Part shown: positions 24,224 to 31,856 of the stretch, one piece after another
Position numbering within the stretch: the first letter of the stretch is position 1
Layout: every line of letters begins with the position of its first letter
Made by a program: the position numbers and the translations under genes
NCBI GenBank assembly: GCA_035399665.1
Contig: DAOPJM010000014.1
Span: 1 to 42,729, forward strand
Origin: DAOPJM01 sp035399665
GTDB lineage: Bacteria > Bacillota > Clostridia > Christensenellales > CAG-138
DNA: 42,729 nt
Direction: 5' to 3'
The notes under the pieces: generated by a model
What the model was told of the DNA's origin: nothing
Seen by the model: the letters and a program-made list of their open reading frames with translations, nothing else
The model's database searches: none

Positions 24224-26014
24224 TTGAAGCGGACCGACAAAGACAGAAAACGCGGTTCAGAGCGGGGCATAGACCTCTTTGCCGAGGACGACGAGCTTGA
24301 CACAGAGCTGTACTCAAACGGGAAGCGGTCAGGCGACAGCGTAAAAAGCACGGGTTCGAACCTTGAAAAGGAGGTTTCGGACTCGGGCTATCGTTTCGAC
24401 CGCTACGGAAGGCGTTTGGACAAGCCCACAAAGGAATTGAAGCCCCGTGAGAATGCGCGGCAGGACGAAGCGCGGCAGAGCGACAAACGCAAGCCTCGCG
24501 ACGAAACAGCGGAGCAAGTCCGCTCACAGCGTGATGAGCCTGCTGACGTCCAAAGCACACAGCAGCCCACCGACCTTGCGTACAGCGAGGACGATTTTGT
24601 AAACAATTCCAAGCGGCAAGGCTCTCAAGAGCGTCTCTTTGACGACGAGGACGCGGCNNNNNNNNNNNNNNNNNNNNNNNNNNNNNNNNNNNNNNNNNNN
24701 NNNNNNNNNNNNNNNNNNNNNNNNNNNNNNNNNNNNNNNNNNNNNNNNNNNNNNNNNGCAGCAAGCCCCAAGTCCTCCGAGCGTCTCTTTGACGACGAGG
24801 TCAGGGAGACCGAATTCAGCTTTGACAGATATGGCAGACGCGCCGCCGAGCGCGGCAAACGCGGCAAAAAGAAGCGTTTCGGCAGGGGCAAGACAGACGA
24901 ATACGGCAAGCGCAAGAATGTAAAGCGCGACATCTCCAAGGTTGTGACGCATCAGACCACGGCTCAGCGCGAGCTTGATGAGGCGCAAAAGCGTGCCAAG
25001 CTTCGTGAGGATCAGCGGCAAAAGCAGCGTGATTTGGAGGAAAAGCAGCGCAGAGCCGAACGCAGGGTGCGCACCAAAAAGCGTCTCGCTGTCATGGCTG
25101 TGCTTCTCGTTCTCATTGCCATACTGTGCGCCTTCCTCTACTTCGTCTTTTTGCTCAAGGGCGTGGATGTTTCAGGCACGCTGACGCGCACCACCGCCGA
25201 GGAGGTTATTGAAAAATCGGGCTTGACAATCGGCAGGCACATGCTGTTCCAAGACCTTGCCGAGGCTAAGACCCTCATCGAACAAGACCCCTATCTGAAC
25301 GCGAGCGTGGAGTATGTATTCCCAAACCGCATTCAGATTACCATAGTTGAACGTAAGCGTGTCGCCGCCGTCATGTGGGGGCCAAAGAGCGAGTTTATCG
25401 CCATCATTGACTATGACGGCATTATACTCGAATCCTCCGCCACCGATTATGAGGATTTGCCGCTTGTTCGCGGGTTGAGCCTTACGCGAGCCGAGGTGCT
25501 TTCGCGTATAGGTGACGTCAACGACGAGCAGGTACAGGGTCTTTTGGATGTGCTTGAGAAAATCAACGAATACGGTATAGACAAGAAAACCTCAAATAGG
25601 ATAGTTGAGATTGACGTTGGCGAGGCCATGAACATAATAATGCTCACCGAGAGCGGCTATACCCTGCTTGTGGGGCCGCCTGCCGAGCTTGACATGAAGT
25701 TCCGCAGGCTGTCCACCTACTGGGACGCCATTATGAGCGCGGCCGCCTCCTATAAGAGCGCGGGCAGCTCGACCGTTACCGTATATTTATACAGCAGGAA
25801 CGGCGTTACCGTGTCGCAGTACTCCTATGACTACGTTTTGGTTGAAACGCCCGTGGGCGAGGTTATCCCGGGCGTAAGCCCGTCGGCGTCGCCCGACAAC
25901 ATTATAGACCCCTACGCCACGAACAACCCTGACAGCACCGATGACCCCAACACCCCCGTGGTCACGCCCGCGCCCACGAACGTGCCTTACGCCAGCGACC
26001 CCTTTACGGGCTAA
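24224..26014 (+). CDS. ftsQ: FtsQ/DivIB division protein with long repeat-bearing cytoplasmic tail (contains assembly gap)
   Basis: About 596 residues as assembled, twice the usual FtsQ/DivIB length. The first roughly 275 residues are a charged, cytoplasmic, low-complexity tail with repeated modules: FDRYGRR (two copies) and ERLFDDE (one on each side of the gap). After a basic coil come one membrane helix (LAVMAVLLVLIAILCAFLYFVF), a POTRA domain starting KGVDVSGTLTRTTAEEVIEKSG, the beta domain, and a Pro/Thr-rich tail. FtsQ scaffolds FtsL and FtsB in the divisome. TTG at 24224 has AAAGGA 8 nt upstream and follows the murA stop by 1 nt; a second in-frame TTG at 24203 lies inside murA. True length is unknown because of the 100 N. 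Confidence 0.88.
   Translation: MKRTDKDRKRGSERGIDLFAEDDELDTELYSNGKRSGDSVKSTGSNLEKEVSDSGYRFDRYGRRLDKPTKELKPRENARQDEARQSDKRKPRDETAEQVRSQRDEPADVQSTQQPTDLAYSEDDFVNNSKRQGSQERLFDDEDAXXXXXXXXXXXXXXXXXXXXXXXXXXXXXXXXXXAASPKSSERLFDDEVRETEFSFDRYGRRAAERGKRGKKKRFGRGKTDEYGKRKNVKRDISKVVTHQTTAQRELDEAQKRAKLREDQRQKQRDLEEKQRRAERRVRTKKRLAVMAVLLVLIAILCAFLYFVFLLKGVDVSGTLTRTTAEEVIEKSGLTIGRHMLFQDLAEAKTLIEQDPYLNASVEYVFPNRIQITIVERKRVAAVMWGPKSEFIAIIDYDGIILESSATDYEDLPLVRGLSLTRAEVLSRIGDVNDEQVQGLLDVLEKINEYGIDKKTSNRIVEIDVGEAMNIIMLTESGYTLLVGPPAELDMKFRRLSTYWDAIMSAAASYKSAGSSTVTVYLYSRNGVTVSQYSYDYVLVETPVGEVIPGVSPSASPDNIIDPYATNNPDSTDDPNTPVVTPAPTNVPYASDPFTG
24658..24757. other. Assembly gap (100 N)
   Basis: Exactly 100 N, the conventional filler for a gap of unknown size. 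Near-identical sequence (GAGCGTCTCTTTGACGACGA) stands just before and after it, so the assembler probably failed on tandem repeats in the ftsQ tail. Confidence 0.97.
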
Positions 26015-26070
26015 TCGCAGGCTTTGCGGAGCGGAATCGGCAGCTTTATTTACAATAGCAGGCATACAAA

Positions 26071-26100
26071 AAGCGGCGGGAGTTATCCTGCCGCTTCTTT
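26071..26100. terminator. Bidirectional terminator between ftsQ and the DUF1858 gene
   Basis: AAGCGGCGGGA (26071-26081) pairs with TCCTGCCGCTT (26086-26096) around the 4-nt loop GTTA. CTTT follows on the plus strand and TTTTTGT on the minus strand. It can end both the dcw operon and the convergent DUF1858 gene. Confidence 0.88.
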
Positions 26101-26120
26101 AATATGTTCTGTTGTTCGGC

Positions 26121-26327
26121 TTACTCGCCCTTTGCTTCAAGGTGAGCGTTCAAAGCGGCAACAAGCGCGTCGCAGTCTATGCCATGAACGGCGCAGGCCT
26201 GCTCAAGATTCTCGCTGTGTGCCATCGCACAGCCCAAGCAATGCATACCCGCGTCAATAAGCAGGTCGGCAAGCTCCATGTCGGTGGTGATAATCTTCTG
26301 TATCGTCATGTCCTTGGTGATAGTCAT
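26121..26327 (-). CDS. DUF1858 protein (hybrid-cluster-protein-associated disulfide domain)
   Basis: A 68-residue protein that is one DUF1858 domain. It has the pattern MTITKDMTI at the start, then MHCLGCAMAHSENLEQACAVHGID with the CLGC cysteine pair (about residues 30-33), a likely redox disulfide or metal site. The family is often found next to or fused to hybrid cluster proteins and other redox enzymes, but none is nearby. The function is unproven. It has SD AAAGGAG and its own promoter; a strong terminator lies beyond. Confidence 0.88.
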   Translation of the reverse strand: MTITKDMTIQKIITTDMELADLLIDAGMHCLGCAMAHSENLEQACAVHGIDCDALVAALNAHLEAKGE

Positions 26328-26356
26328 TGTTGTACTCCTTTAATTAATCTTGGGCT

Positions 26357-26385
26357 ATTATACCCTGTGTCACGCAGTTTTGCAA
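26357..26385 (-). promoter_or_regulatory. Promoter of the DUF1858 gene
   Basis: On the minus strand, TTGCAA (26380-26385), 17 nt, TATAAT (26357-26362), about 30 nt before the start codon. It begins right beyond the stop codon of the zinc-ribbon membrane protein gene. Confidence 0.78.
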
Positions 26386-26814
26386 CTACGATTTTACGAT
26401 GAATTGATGCTTGCATCGCGTGCAGGTTATCTTGATTTTACCCTTTCCCTTTGGCACCCTGAGCTTCTGCTCGCATTGGGGGCAAACGAAGTACCTATAC
26501 TCCTGCTGCTCCTTCCATTTGTCCTGCGCTTCCTTAGCCTTATCCCTTGCGCGTTTCCTTCCGCCTCTGAACAACTCCCGTACCGCCGTTATCGCGGTCA
26601 GATACCGCTGATTCTGACGATAACGCAGCTCCGGCGAAAACGCCGCTATGCGTATGATAAACAGTATCATCAGCACTCCACAGCATATGCGCAAGACCAT
26701 TGCCGCGGTGTAGGCCGATTCGAACGCGCCCACCATAAGCGACGCTATAAACAGTATCGCCGTTGACGCTAATATGGTCTTATTAAGCTCATCAAGCTTA
26801 AACCTTGGAAACAT
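26386..26814 (-). CDS. Small membrane protein with C-terminal zinc ribbon
   Basis: A 142-residue protein: two hydrophobic helices (about 15-35 and 38-60), a long basic amphipathic linker (about 80-105), and a zinc ribbon CPQC...CTRC (about 110-136) preceded by the RVPKGKGKIKITC stretch. I do not recognise a named family beyond the zinc-ribbon type common in Clostridia; the function is unknown. Its ATG directly follows the stop codon of the GH13 gene (TAAATG), so the two are translationally coupled. Confidence 0.8.
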   Translation of the reverse strand: MFPRFKLDELNKTILASTAILFIASLMVGAFESAYTAAMVLRICCGVLMILFIIRIAAFSPELRYRQNQRYLTAITAVRELFRGGRKRARDKAKEAQDKWKEQQEYRYFVCPQCEQKLRVPKGKGKIKITCTRCKHQFIVKS

Positions 26815-28725
26815 TTAGGCCTCCCGTATGTACACGGAGTAGGACAGCGGCGGCAGCGTCGTCTCAAGCGCGGCGTCAACCACAACCTTACCGTCCCCAA
26901 CGCGATAGCTTCCTGAGAACTCAACAGGAACGCTTCCGTCCGCGCCCTCATAGAGCAGGGCGGGAAACAGTATGACCCTCTGCGGCTCGCGGCTTCTTGA
27001 CACGAGCAGGATTACAGTCTCCCTTTCAAGGTAGCGAATGACGCAGAACACCTCGCTGTTCAACGCGCCCATGCGCATATGACCGCGCCTTACGGCTTCG
27101 CTGCCGTTTCGTATGGCGATAAGCTCCTTCACCTTCGAAAGACAGTCCTTATCCTCGTCGCCCCAAGGGTAGAAGCGGCGGTTGAAGGGGTCTCCCCCGC
27201 CCGTCATGCCCGCTTCGTCGCCGTAGTACACGCAGGGTACGCCGACATAGAGCATCTGTATCGCCGTCGCAAGTATGAACCTTCGCTTTCCCAACTCAAC
27301 AAGCTCTGCGGACGGCTTGAACGCAAGCTGCAAAGCTCTGTCCGTGTGTCTGTCGGGTGCGCCCATGAGCGCGGACGCCATGCGTACCTCGTCATGCGAG
27401 GACATGAGGTTTAGGCTCGCCTCAAAGAAGGGCTTGGGGTAGCGTTCGCGCAGGCGTTGGAAGCTGTCATTCAGGTCGTACGCGTCGCTCTTTCCCGTAA
27501 GGAAGCTCAGCACTCCCTCTCTGAACGGGTAGTTCATGGCACAGTCCAAGGAATCGCCGTTGACATAGGCGCGTCTGCCGTCCGCGTCGAACTTGTCCGA
27601 GCAGTCCTCCCAAACCTCGCCCATCAGAAGGGCGTTTGGGTCCTCCGCCTTTATGCGCCTGCGGATATGCCTTATAAACTCATCTGGCAGCTCGTCCGCC
27701 ACATCAAGCCTCCAGCCGCTGCCGCCCATGCGCATCCACTTGGTCAGTATGCCGTTTTCTCCACAGATAAATTCATCATAGCTCGGCTCAAGCTCGTTGA
27801 CATTCGGGAGGGTGTCGAAGCCCCACCAGCAGTCGTACCTGTCGGGCCAGCTCATAAAGCGATACCAAGGGTAATACTTGGAGCTTTTACTGTCGCACGC
27901 GCCGCCGCCGTAGGTGTCGAGCTTGTCAAAATACACGCTGTCGCTGCCCGTGTGGGAGAATACTCCGTCGGTAATTATCGCTATGCCCAAAGCTTTAGCT
28001 TCCGCCGCAAGCCTAACAAAGTCCTCGTTACCGCCAAGTATCGGGTCTATGTTATCGTAATCGGCGGTGTTGTAGCGATGGTTGCTGTCCGCCTCAAATA
28101 TCGGGTTCAGGTAGATATAGCTCACCCCAAGCTCGGCAAGATAGCTAAGCTTTTGGCGTATGCCCTCAAGGTCGCCGCCGTAGTAATCGTTGGGGGCATA
28201 GAAGTCCCTGCCCTCCTCAGGCGTTATGAACGGCTCCTCGCTCCGGTCAAGGTGTGCCCTGACACGCCTGCCCTTCATGCGGGCGGCTTCAAGCCTGCGC
28301 AAGAACTCATCATCGTCCATAGCGCGATAGAAGCGATCCGGAAATATCTGATAGCACACGCCCTCGCACCAAGCCTTGGGAGTAGCAAAATCGCCCAAGT
28401 AAGCGACTATGCGGTAGCGCTCACCCTCGGTTTCGGTGATCTTGCCCTTACCACTGTCGGCGCCGCACCATTTCCAGACCCCATCCTTGCAGATGAGAAA
28501 GCTGTAAAAGATCACTCCGGGCAAGTCCTGCACATGCAGGTTGTATTTTGCCGCGCTGCCCGAAACATCCATCGGGAGCAGTCTGCGCCCCGACGCGTCC
28601 TCTATGGAAATGAAGGCAAGAAAGTCGCCTTCACACTCAACGGTCAATGCGACTTCGCTTCCCACCGGCGCGGCCCCCTGCGGCGACCGATAACGAATAT
28701 CGCGTGAATCATGATAAATCCTCAT
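26815..28725 (-). CDS. GH13 alpha-glucan hydrolase (neopullulanase/cyclomaltodextrinase-like)
   Basis: The 636-residue enzyme has an N-terminal beta domain (1-115) as in CBM34-type neopullulanases, then a GH13 barrel starting WCEGVCYQIFPDRFY. Catalytic motifs: nucleophile Asp341 in GWRLDVADE, acid/base Glu370 in MGEVWED, Asp445 in SSHDEVR; also DGVFSHTG and the PCVYYGDEAG segment. There is no signal peptide, so it acts in the cytoplasm on maltodextrins, cyclodextrins or stored glycogen fragments. I chose ATG 28725 with AGAGGTG upstream over the GTG two codons earlier. It is separate from the glg operon. Confidence 0.9.
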   Translation of the reverse strand: MRIYHDSRDIRYRSPQGAAPVGSEVALTVECEGDFLAFISIEDASGRRLLPMDVSGSAAKYNLHVQDLPGVIFYSFLICKDGVWKWCGADSGKGKITETEGERYRIVAYLGDFATPKAWCEGVCYQIFPDRFYRAMDDDEFLRRLEAARMKGRRVRAHLDRSEEPFITPEEGRDFYAPNDYYGGDLEGIRQKLSYLAELGVSYIYLNPIFEADSNHRYNTADYDNIDPILGGNEDFVRLAAEAKALGIAIITDGVFSHTGSDSVYFDKLDTYGGGACDSKSSKYYPWYRFMSWPDRYDCWWGFDTLPNVNELEPSYDEFICGENGILTKWMRMGGSGWRLDVADELPDEFIRHIRRRIKAEDPNALLMGEVWEDCSDKFDADGRRAYVNGDSLDCAMNYPFREGVLSFLTGKSDAYDLNDSFQRLRERYPKPFFEASLNLMSSHDEVRMASALMGAPDRHTDRALQLAFKPSAELVELGKRRFILATAIQMLYVGVPCVYYGDEAGMTGGGDPFNRRFYPWGDEDKDCLSKVKELIAIRNGSEAVRRGHMRMGALNSEVFCVIRYLERETVILLVSRSREPQRVILFPALLYEGADGSVPVEFSGSYRVGDGKVVVDAALETTLPPLSYSVYIREA

Positions 28726-28747
28726 ATACACACCTCTGCTTTTCTAT

Positions 28748-28784
28748 ATTATACCTTGAACCTCGCCCAATACAAGCTTTGTAT
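28748..28784 (-). promoter_or_regulatory. Promoter and palindromic operator candidate of the GH13 gene
   Basis: On the minus strand, TTGTAT (28770-28775), 16 nt, TATAAT (28748-28753). The 15-bp palindrome ATACAAGCTTTGTAT (28770-28784, 6-bp arms) contains the -35, a good position for a repressor. It lacks the central CG of typical LacI or CcpA sites. Confidence 0.5.
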
Positions 28785-28803
28785 AGAGGATGTTTCCGCA
28801 TTT

Positions 28804-28834
28804 TCACATTTCGCGCTCCAAACACGCATACATT
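28804..28834 (+). promoter_or_regulatory. Candidate sigma-E-like promoter of the S11 homologue
   Basis: TCACATT (28804-28810) and CATACATT (28827-28834) match the Bacillus sigma-E patterns KMATATT and CATACAMT at 6/7 and 7/8 positions. The 16-nt spacer is one or two bases longer than usual, so this is a suggestion only. Confidence 0.35.
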
Positions 28835-28867
28835 TTGATAAGTACCGTGAGATTCGGAGGTTCACCC

Positions 28868-29998
28868 ATGATGAAGATTGTCGCCCTTGCCCTGTCACTA
28901 TTGTTCCTCGCCCTGCCGCAGGGCTACGCGTCGGCAGCGTACGAGCCTTCGGGCGCAAAGGCCGCCGCTGTCAAGGCCGTAAACGGCTCCGTCATAGCCG
29001 AGCTGAACCTTGAAACAAGCTATCCCATTGCGGGTCTTTCAAGGCTCCCCGCCATCTTGACGCTTTGCCTTGCCTTTGACGACGGAATATTGAAGGAGGA
29101 CGCCGTAATAAGCGTCTCCAATCGCGCCGCGGGTATATCAGGCCCCACCGCCTTCCTTGAGAAGGGCGAGCAGATATCCGCCGCCGAGCTTATTAAGGCT
29201 GCCGTCATGATATCGGCGGGAGACGCGATATGCGCCCTCGCGGAGGGCGGCTTCGGCTCGGAGGACGTTTTCGTGGGGAATGTCTCGGTAATATGCGAGC
29301 AGCTTGGACTTGAAATTCAGCTTGCCGACTGCGTGGGAACTGGGCTTACTCTCTCCTGCTTTGAGCTGCTGACGCTCTCGGAACGCGCCATGGACAGCCC
29401 GACCTTCATAAAATGGGCGTCTGTGTATATGGACAATGTGAACCACCCCGACGGCAGAAACACCGAGCTTGTCAACGCAAACCGCATGATACGCGACTAT
29501 TCGGGCTGTGTCGGGCTGCTCACAGGCTCGTCTCGGGACGATGGCTACTGCGGAGTGTTCGCGGCGAAGCGCGGCGATACAAGCTATGTCTGCTGCGTAA
29601 TTGGGTGTAAAAACAGCGAGGAGCGTTTCGCCCTCGCTTCAAAGATGTTCGATTATGCTTTCGCCAACTTCGACCTTGTATCCCTTTCACAGGCGGGTGA
29701 GATCGTAGCCGAAAACGTGCCCGTCAAGCGCGGCACGGCAAAGTCGGTAAACGTGGTGACGCACGACACCGAGGTCATGCTGCTTGAAAAGGGTCAGGTT
29801 TCGGGTGAGCGCAGCATAGAGCTGCCCCATGAGCTGTCAGCTCCGCTGTATACCGATGTGGCGGTAGGAAGGATATGCTACTACAACTCCGACGGCTCTC
29901 CCTACGCCGTGATAGAGCTGTACCCTGAGGTCGAGATACCCGGTAAAAGTCTTTGGGAGCTGCTGCAAAGGCTCATAAGCTCTTACCTTGCGGCATAG
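28868..29998 (+). CDS. Catalytically degenerate S11 D-alanyl-D-alanine carboxypeptidase homologue
   Basis: A 376-residue secreted protein: signal peptide 1-23, an S11 (DacF/PBP5-like) fold to about 265, and a PBP5_C-like beta domain (about 275-350), ending in an amphipathic helix as in membrane-tethered PBP5. The fold is recognisable (FLEKGEQISAAELIKAA, LTLSCFELLTL, NHPDGRN). All three active-site motifs are changed: SxxK reads GLSR (56-59), SxN reads SAG (116-118), KTG reads LTG (218-220). The nucleophile Ser and both Lys are gone, so it should not be a carboxypeptidase. The frame is intact and SD CGGAGG good, so it is not an obvious pseudogene. A binding or regulatory role is inferred. Confidence 0.85.
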   Translation: MMKIVALALSLLFLALPQGYASAAYEPSGAKAAAVKAVNGSVIAELNLETSYPIAGLSRLPAILTLCLAFDDGILKEDAVISVSNRAAGISGPTAFLEKGEQISAAELIKAAVMISAGDAICALAEGGFGSEDVFVGNVSVICEQLGLEIQLADCVGTGLTLSCFELLTLSERAMDSPTFIKWASVYMDNVNHPDGRNTELVNANRMIRDYSGCVGLLTGSSRDDGYCGVFAAKRGDTSYVCCVIGCKNSEERFALASKMFDYAFANFDLVSLSQAGEIVAENVPVKRGTAKSVNVVTHDTEVMLLEKGQVSGERSIELPHELSAPLYTDVAVGRICYYNSDGSPYAVIELYPEVEIPGKSLWELLQRLISSYLAA

Positions 29999-30015
29999 CT
30001 CGGCTGTATGCAAAG

Positions 30016-31113
30016 CTATATATCCGCACCCGTACACAGCATAAGCATCAGCTTGTATGTTAGGAGAAACTGCGGTATGCTAAGCTCCTCGCTGACGTCG
30101 TGCGCGTTGTGCATACCCGTACTTATATTTAGCACGTTTATGCCGTTTTTGAAGAGCCATGTGCCGTCCGAGCCGCTGTAAGTCCTTGCGGGAACGACCC
30201 TCTTCCCAAGCTTTTCGTACAGAGCCGAGAGCCTTTTATAGAAGTCGCTGTCCGCGGGGACATAAAGCCCGTCGGAATCGTTCGTGACCTCGACCCCGAA
30301 GCTCGTCCCAAAGGCTTCGCAGGCAAGGCGAAGCTGTTCTGTGGCGTCACGAACGCGCTCCTCAAGCAAGCCGCGTGAGAAGGAGCGAACCTCCATCTCG
30401 AATACGGCGTTTGCGGGAATGACATTGGTCACGCCGTTTGCTGTGAAGCTGCCGACATTCACCACGGTATCTGCGTCAACCCTGCCGCAGGGAATGTTGT
30501 CTATCGCCCTTGCCGCCGTCTTTATGGCGTGCCTGCCCTGCTCGGGCGCAAAGCCCGCGTGCGCCGCCTTGCCAAACACGCTGTACCTTAGGCGTATGTG
30601 CGCGGGCGCGTGGTTGATTATGGAGCCGTACTCAAAGCTGTCCATGATTATGCCCTCCTTGGCGGCAAAGACGCCAAAGTCGGCTTGAGCCGCGCCCAGC
30701 AGCCCGGGTTCCTCGGATATGGTGAACAGCAGCTCAATGGGTCTGTGCCGTATGCCGCTCTCTGTCAGACTCTCGACAAGCTCCATGGTGATGGCAATGG
30801 CGGATTTGTCATCCGCGCCCAAGACGGTTTCTCCATCGGAGCGTATGTACTCGCCCACTATTTGCGGTTTAACGCCGACGCCCGGGGCAACCGTGTCCAT
30901 ATGACAGCAAATGAGCAGGGGTTCGCCCTCGCCCTCCAGCTTGGAGTAGATGTTGTATCCGTCTGAGCCTATCGCGGCTCCCGCATTGTCCCTGTGGTAC
31001 GCAAGCTTCAGCCTGTCAAGCTCGCCCTCCAAGAAGGCGCAGAACCTGCCCTCATGACCCGACTCGCTGTCAATCTGCACATACTGCATGAACCTCTGTA
31101 TAAGTCTTTCCAT
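30016..31113 (-). CDS. M20-family metallopeptidase (PepT-like)
   Basis: A 365-residue di-zinc peptidase. Ligands and catalytic residues are visible: His71 and Asp73 (CHMDTV), Asp101 (GADDKSA), Glu134-Glu135 (ISEEPGLLGA), a lid dimerisation domain from about 175, and a His in GMHNAHDVSE near the C-terminus. The closest type is the PepT/YqjE group of tripeptide or aminoacyl hydrolases; the exact substrate is unknown. It lies 2 nt after the DUF5131 gene as last gene of a minus operon and converges on the S11 homologue, with only 17 nt between stops. Confidence 0.92.
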   Translation of the reverse strand: MERLIQRFMQYVQIDSESGHEGRFCAFLEGELDRLKLAYHRDNAGAAIGSDGYNIYSKLEGEGEPLLICCHMDTVAPGVGVKPQIVGEYIRSDGETVLGADDKSAIAITMELVESLTESGIRHRPIELLFTISEEPGLLGAAQADFGVFAAKEGIIMDSFEYGSIINHAPAHIRLRYSVFGKAAHAGFAPEQGRHAIKTAARAIDNIPCGRVDADTVVNVGSFTANGVTNVIPANAVFEMEVRSFSRGLLEERVRDATEQLRLACEAFGTSFGVEVTNDSDGLYVPADSDFYKRLSALYEKLGKRVVPARTYSGSDGTWLFKNGINVLNISTGMHNAHDVSEELSIPQFLLTYKLMLMLCTGADI

Positions 31114-31115
31114 AT

Positions 31116-31856
31116 TCAGTCCTCCGCGCTCGTATCGATATCGGCCTTCTTAGCCTGTGAATGCTGCAGCTTTCTCGGGATCCTGTACAGTCGCCCGTCC
31201 TTTTCGAAGTTGGCTCCCGTCTGCTTGAAGTGGAAGCTCACCCCCGCGTTTATGCATTGCCGCCTAAGTTCAAGAATCCATTCATAGCGGCAAAGTCTTG
31301 CGTTTTCGCCGCTCTCCCCGCCTGCCACAAGCTGTACGACGCTGTCATTCAGCCAAGGCGAAAGATCTACGGCCTCCAGAAGCGGCTCGCAGGCTATGTA
31401 CTTCTTCCTTGCGGGAAAGTCCATGAAAACGGGCATACGCTCCGCCGCCCGCTTCGCGTTCTCTATTGTACAGCAAAGCGCGACGTTCGGGTAGCCGTCC
31501 CCCCAATCCTCGGGCAGGCGTTCGCGGGCTATGGTGATGCGCTTGGTGATGATGAAGAACTCGACGTCGCGCCTTAGGCGTATCATATCCCACGCGTCCC
31601 GCCGCCACTCGTCCGCGTCGGGAAGAAAGAAATCCGAGGTCATACAGGAATAGAGCCGAGTGTTCGGCTCTATCCTATACCCACCCTCGCGCTTGGTCTT
31701 TACGGGAAGGTCGAAATCCTGGTTTTTTGTGACTGTTGAGGCGTCCCTGCCCACCTTGGTATCCCTGCGATAGACATAGCAGTTTAGACAGCCCTCGGAG
31801 AATTTATGGCAGCCGTGCCATGGGTTCCATACATCCTGCGCTATTTGTGCGCGCAT
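31116..31856 (-). CDS. DUF5131 family protein
   Basis: A 246-residue protein with the DUF5131 signature: NPWHGCHKFSEGCLNCY (11-27), RIEPNTRLYSCMTSDFF, FFIITKR, GGESGENAR and FHFKQTG. The three-cysteine cluster in the first motif resembles the iron-sulfur site of radical-SAM enzymes (CxxxxxxCxxC), and the family is often called phage Gp37-like or radical-SAM-like. The reaction is unknown. The ATG overlaps the end of the phosphorylase gene by 16 bases. The SD is weak, so translation is probably coupled. Confidence 0.87.
   Translation of the reverse strand: MRAQIAQDVWNPWHGCHKFSEGCLNCYVYRRDTKVGRDASTVTKNQDFDLPVKTKREGGYRIEPNTRLYSCMTSDFFLPDADEWRRDAWDMIRLRRDVEFFIITKRITIARERLPEDWGDGYPNVALCCTIENAKRAAERMPVFMDFPARKKYIACEPLLEAVDLSPWLNDSVVQLVAGGESGENARLCRYEWILELRRQCINAGVSFHFKQTGANFEKDGRLYRIPRKLQHSQAKKADIDTSAED

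Noticed and set aside
27457..28707. Open frame of 416 codons on the plus strand, opposite the GH13 gene
   Set aside because: It is antisense to a gene with clear catalytic motifs, has no family pattern and no SD. High GC content makes such long shadow frames common here.
29995..30022. Terminator between the S11 homologue and the M20 gene
   Set aside because: ATAGCT/AGCTAT pairs around a 13-nt loop but is AT-rich, overlaps the M20 stop and has no U-tract.
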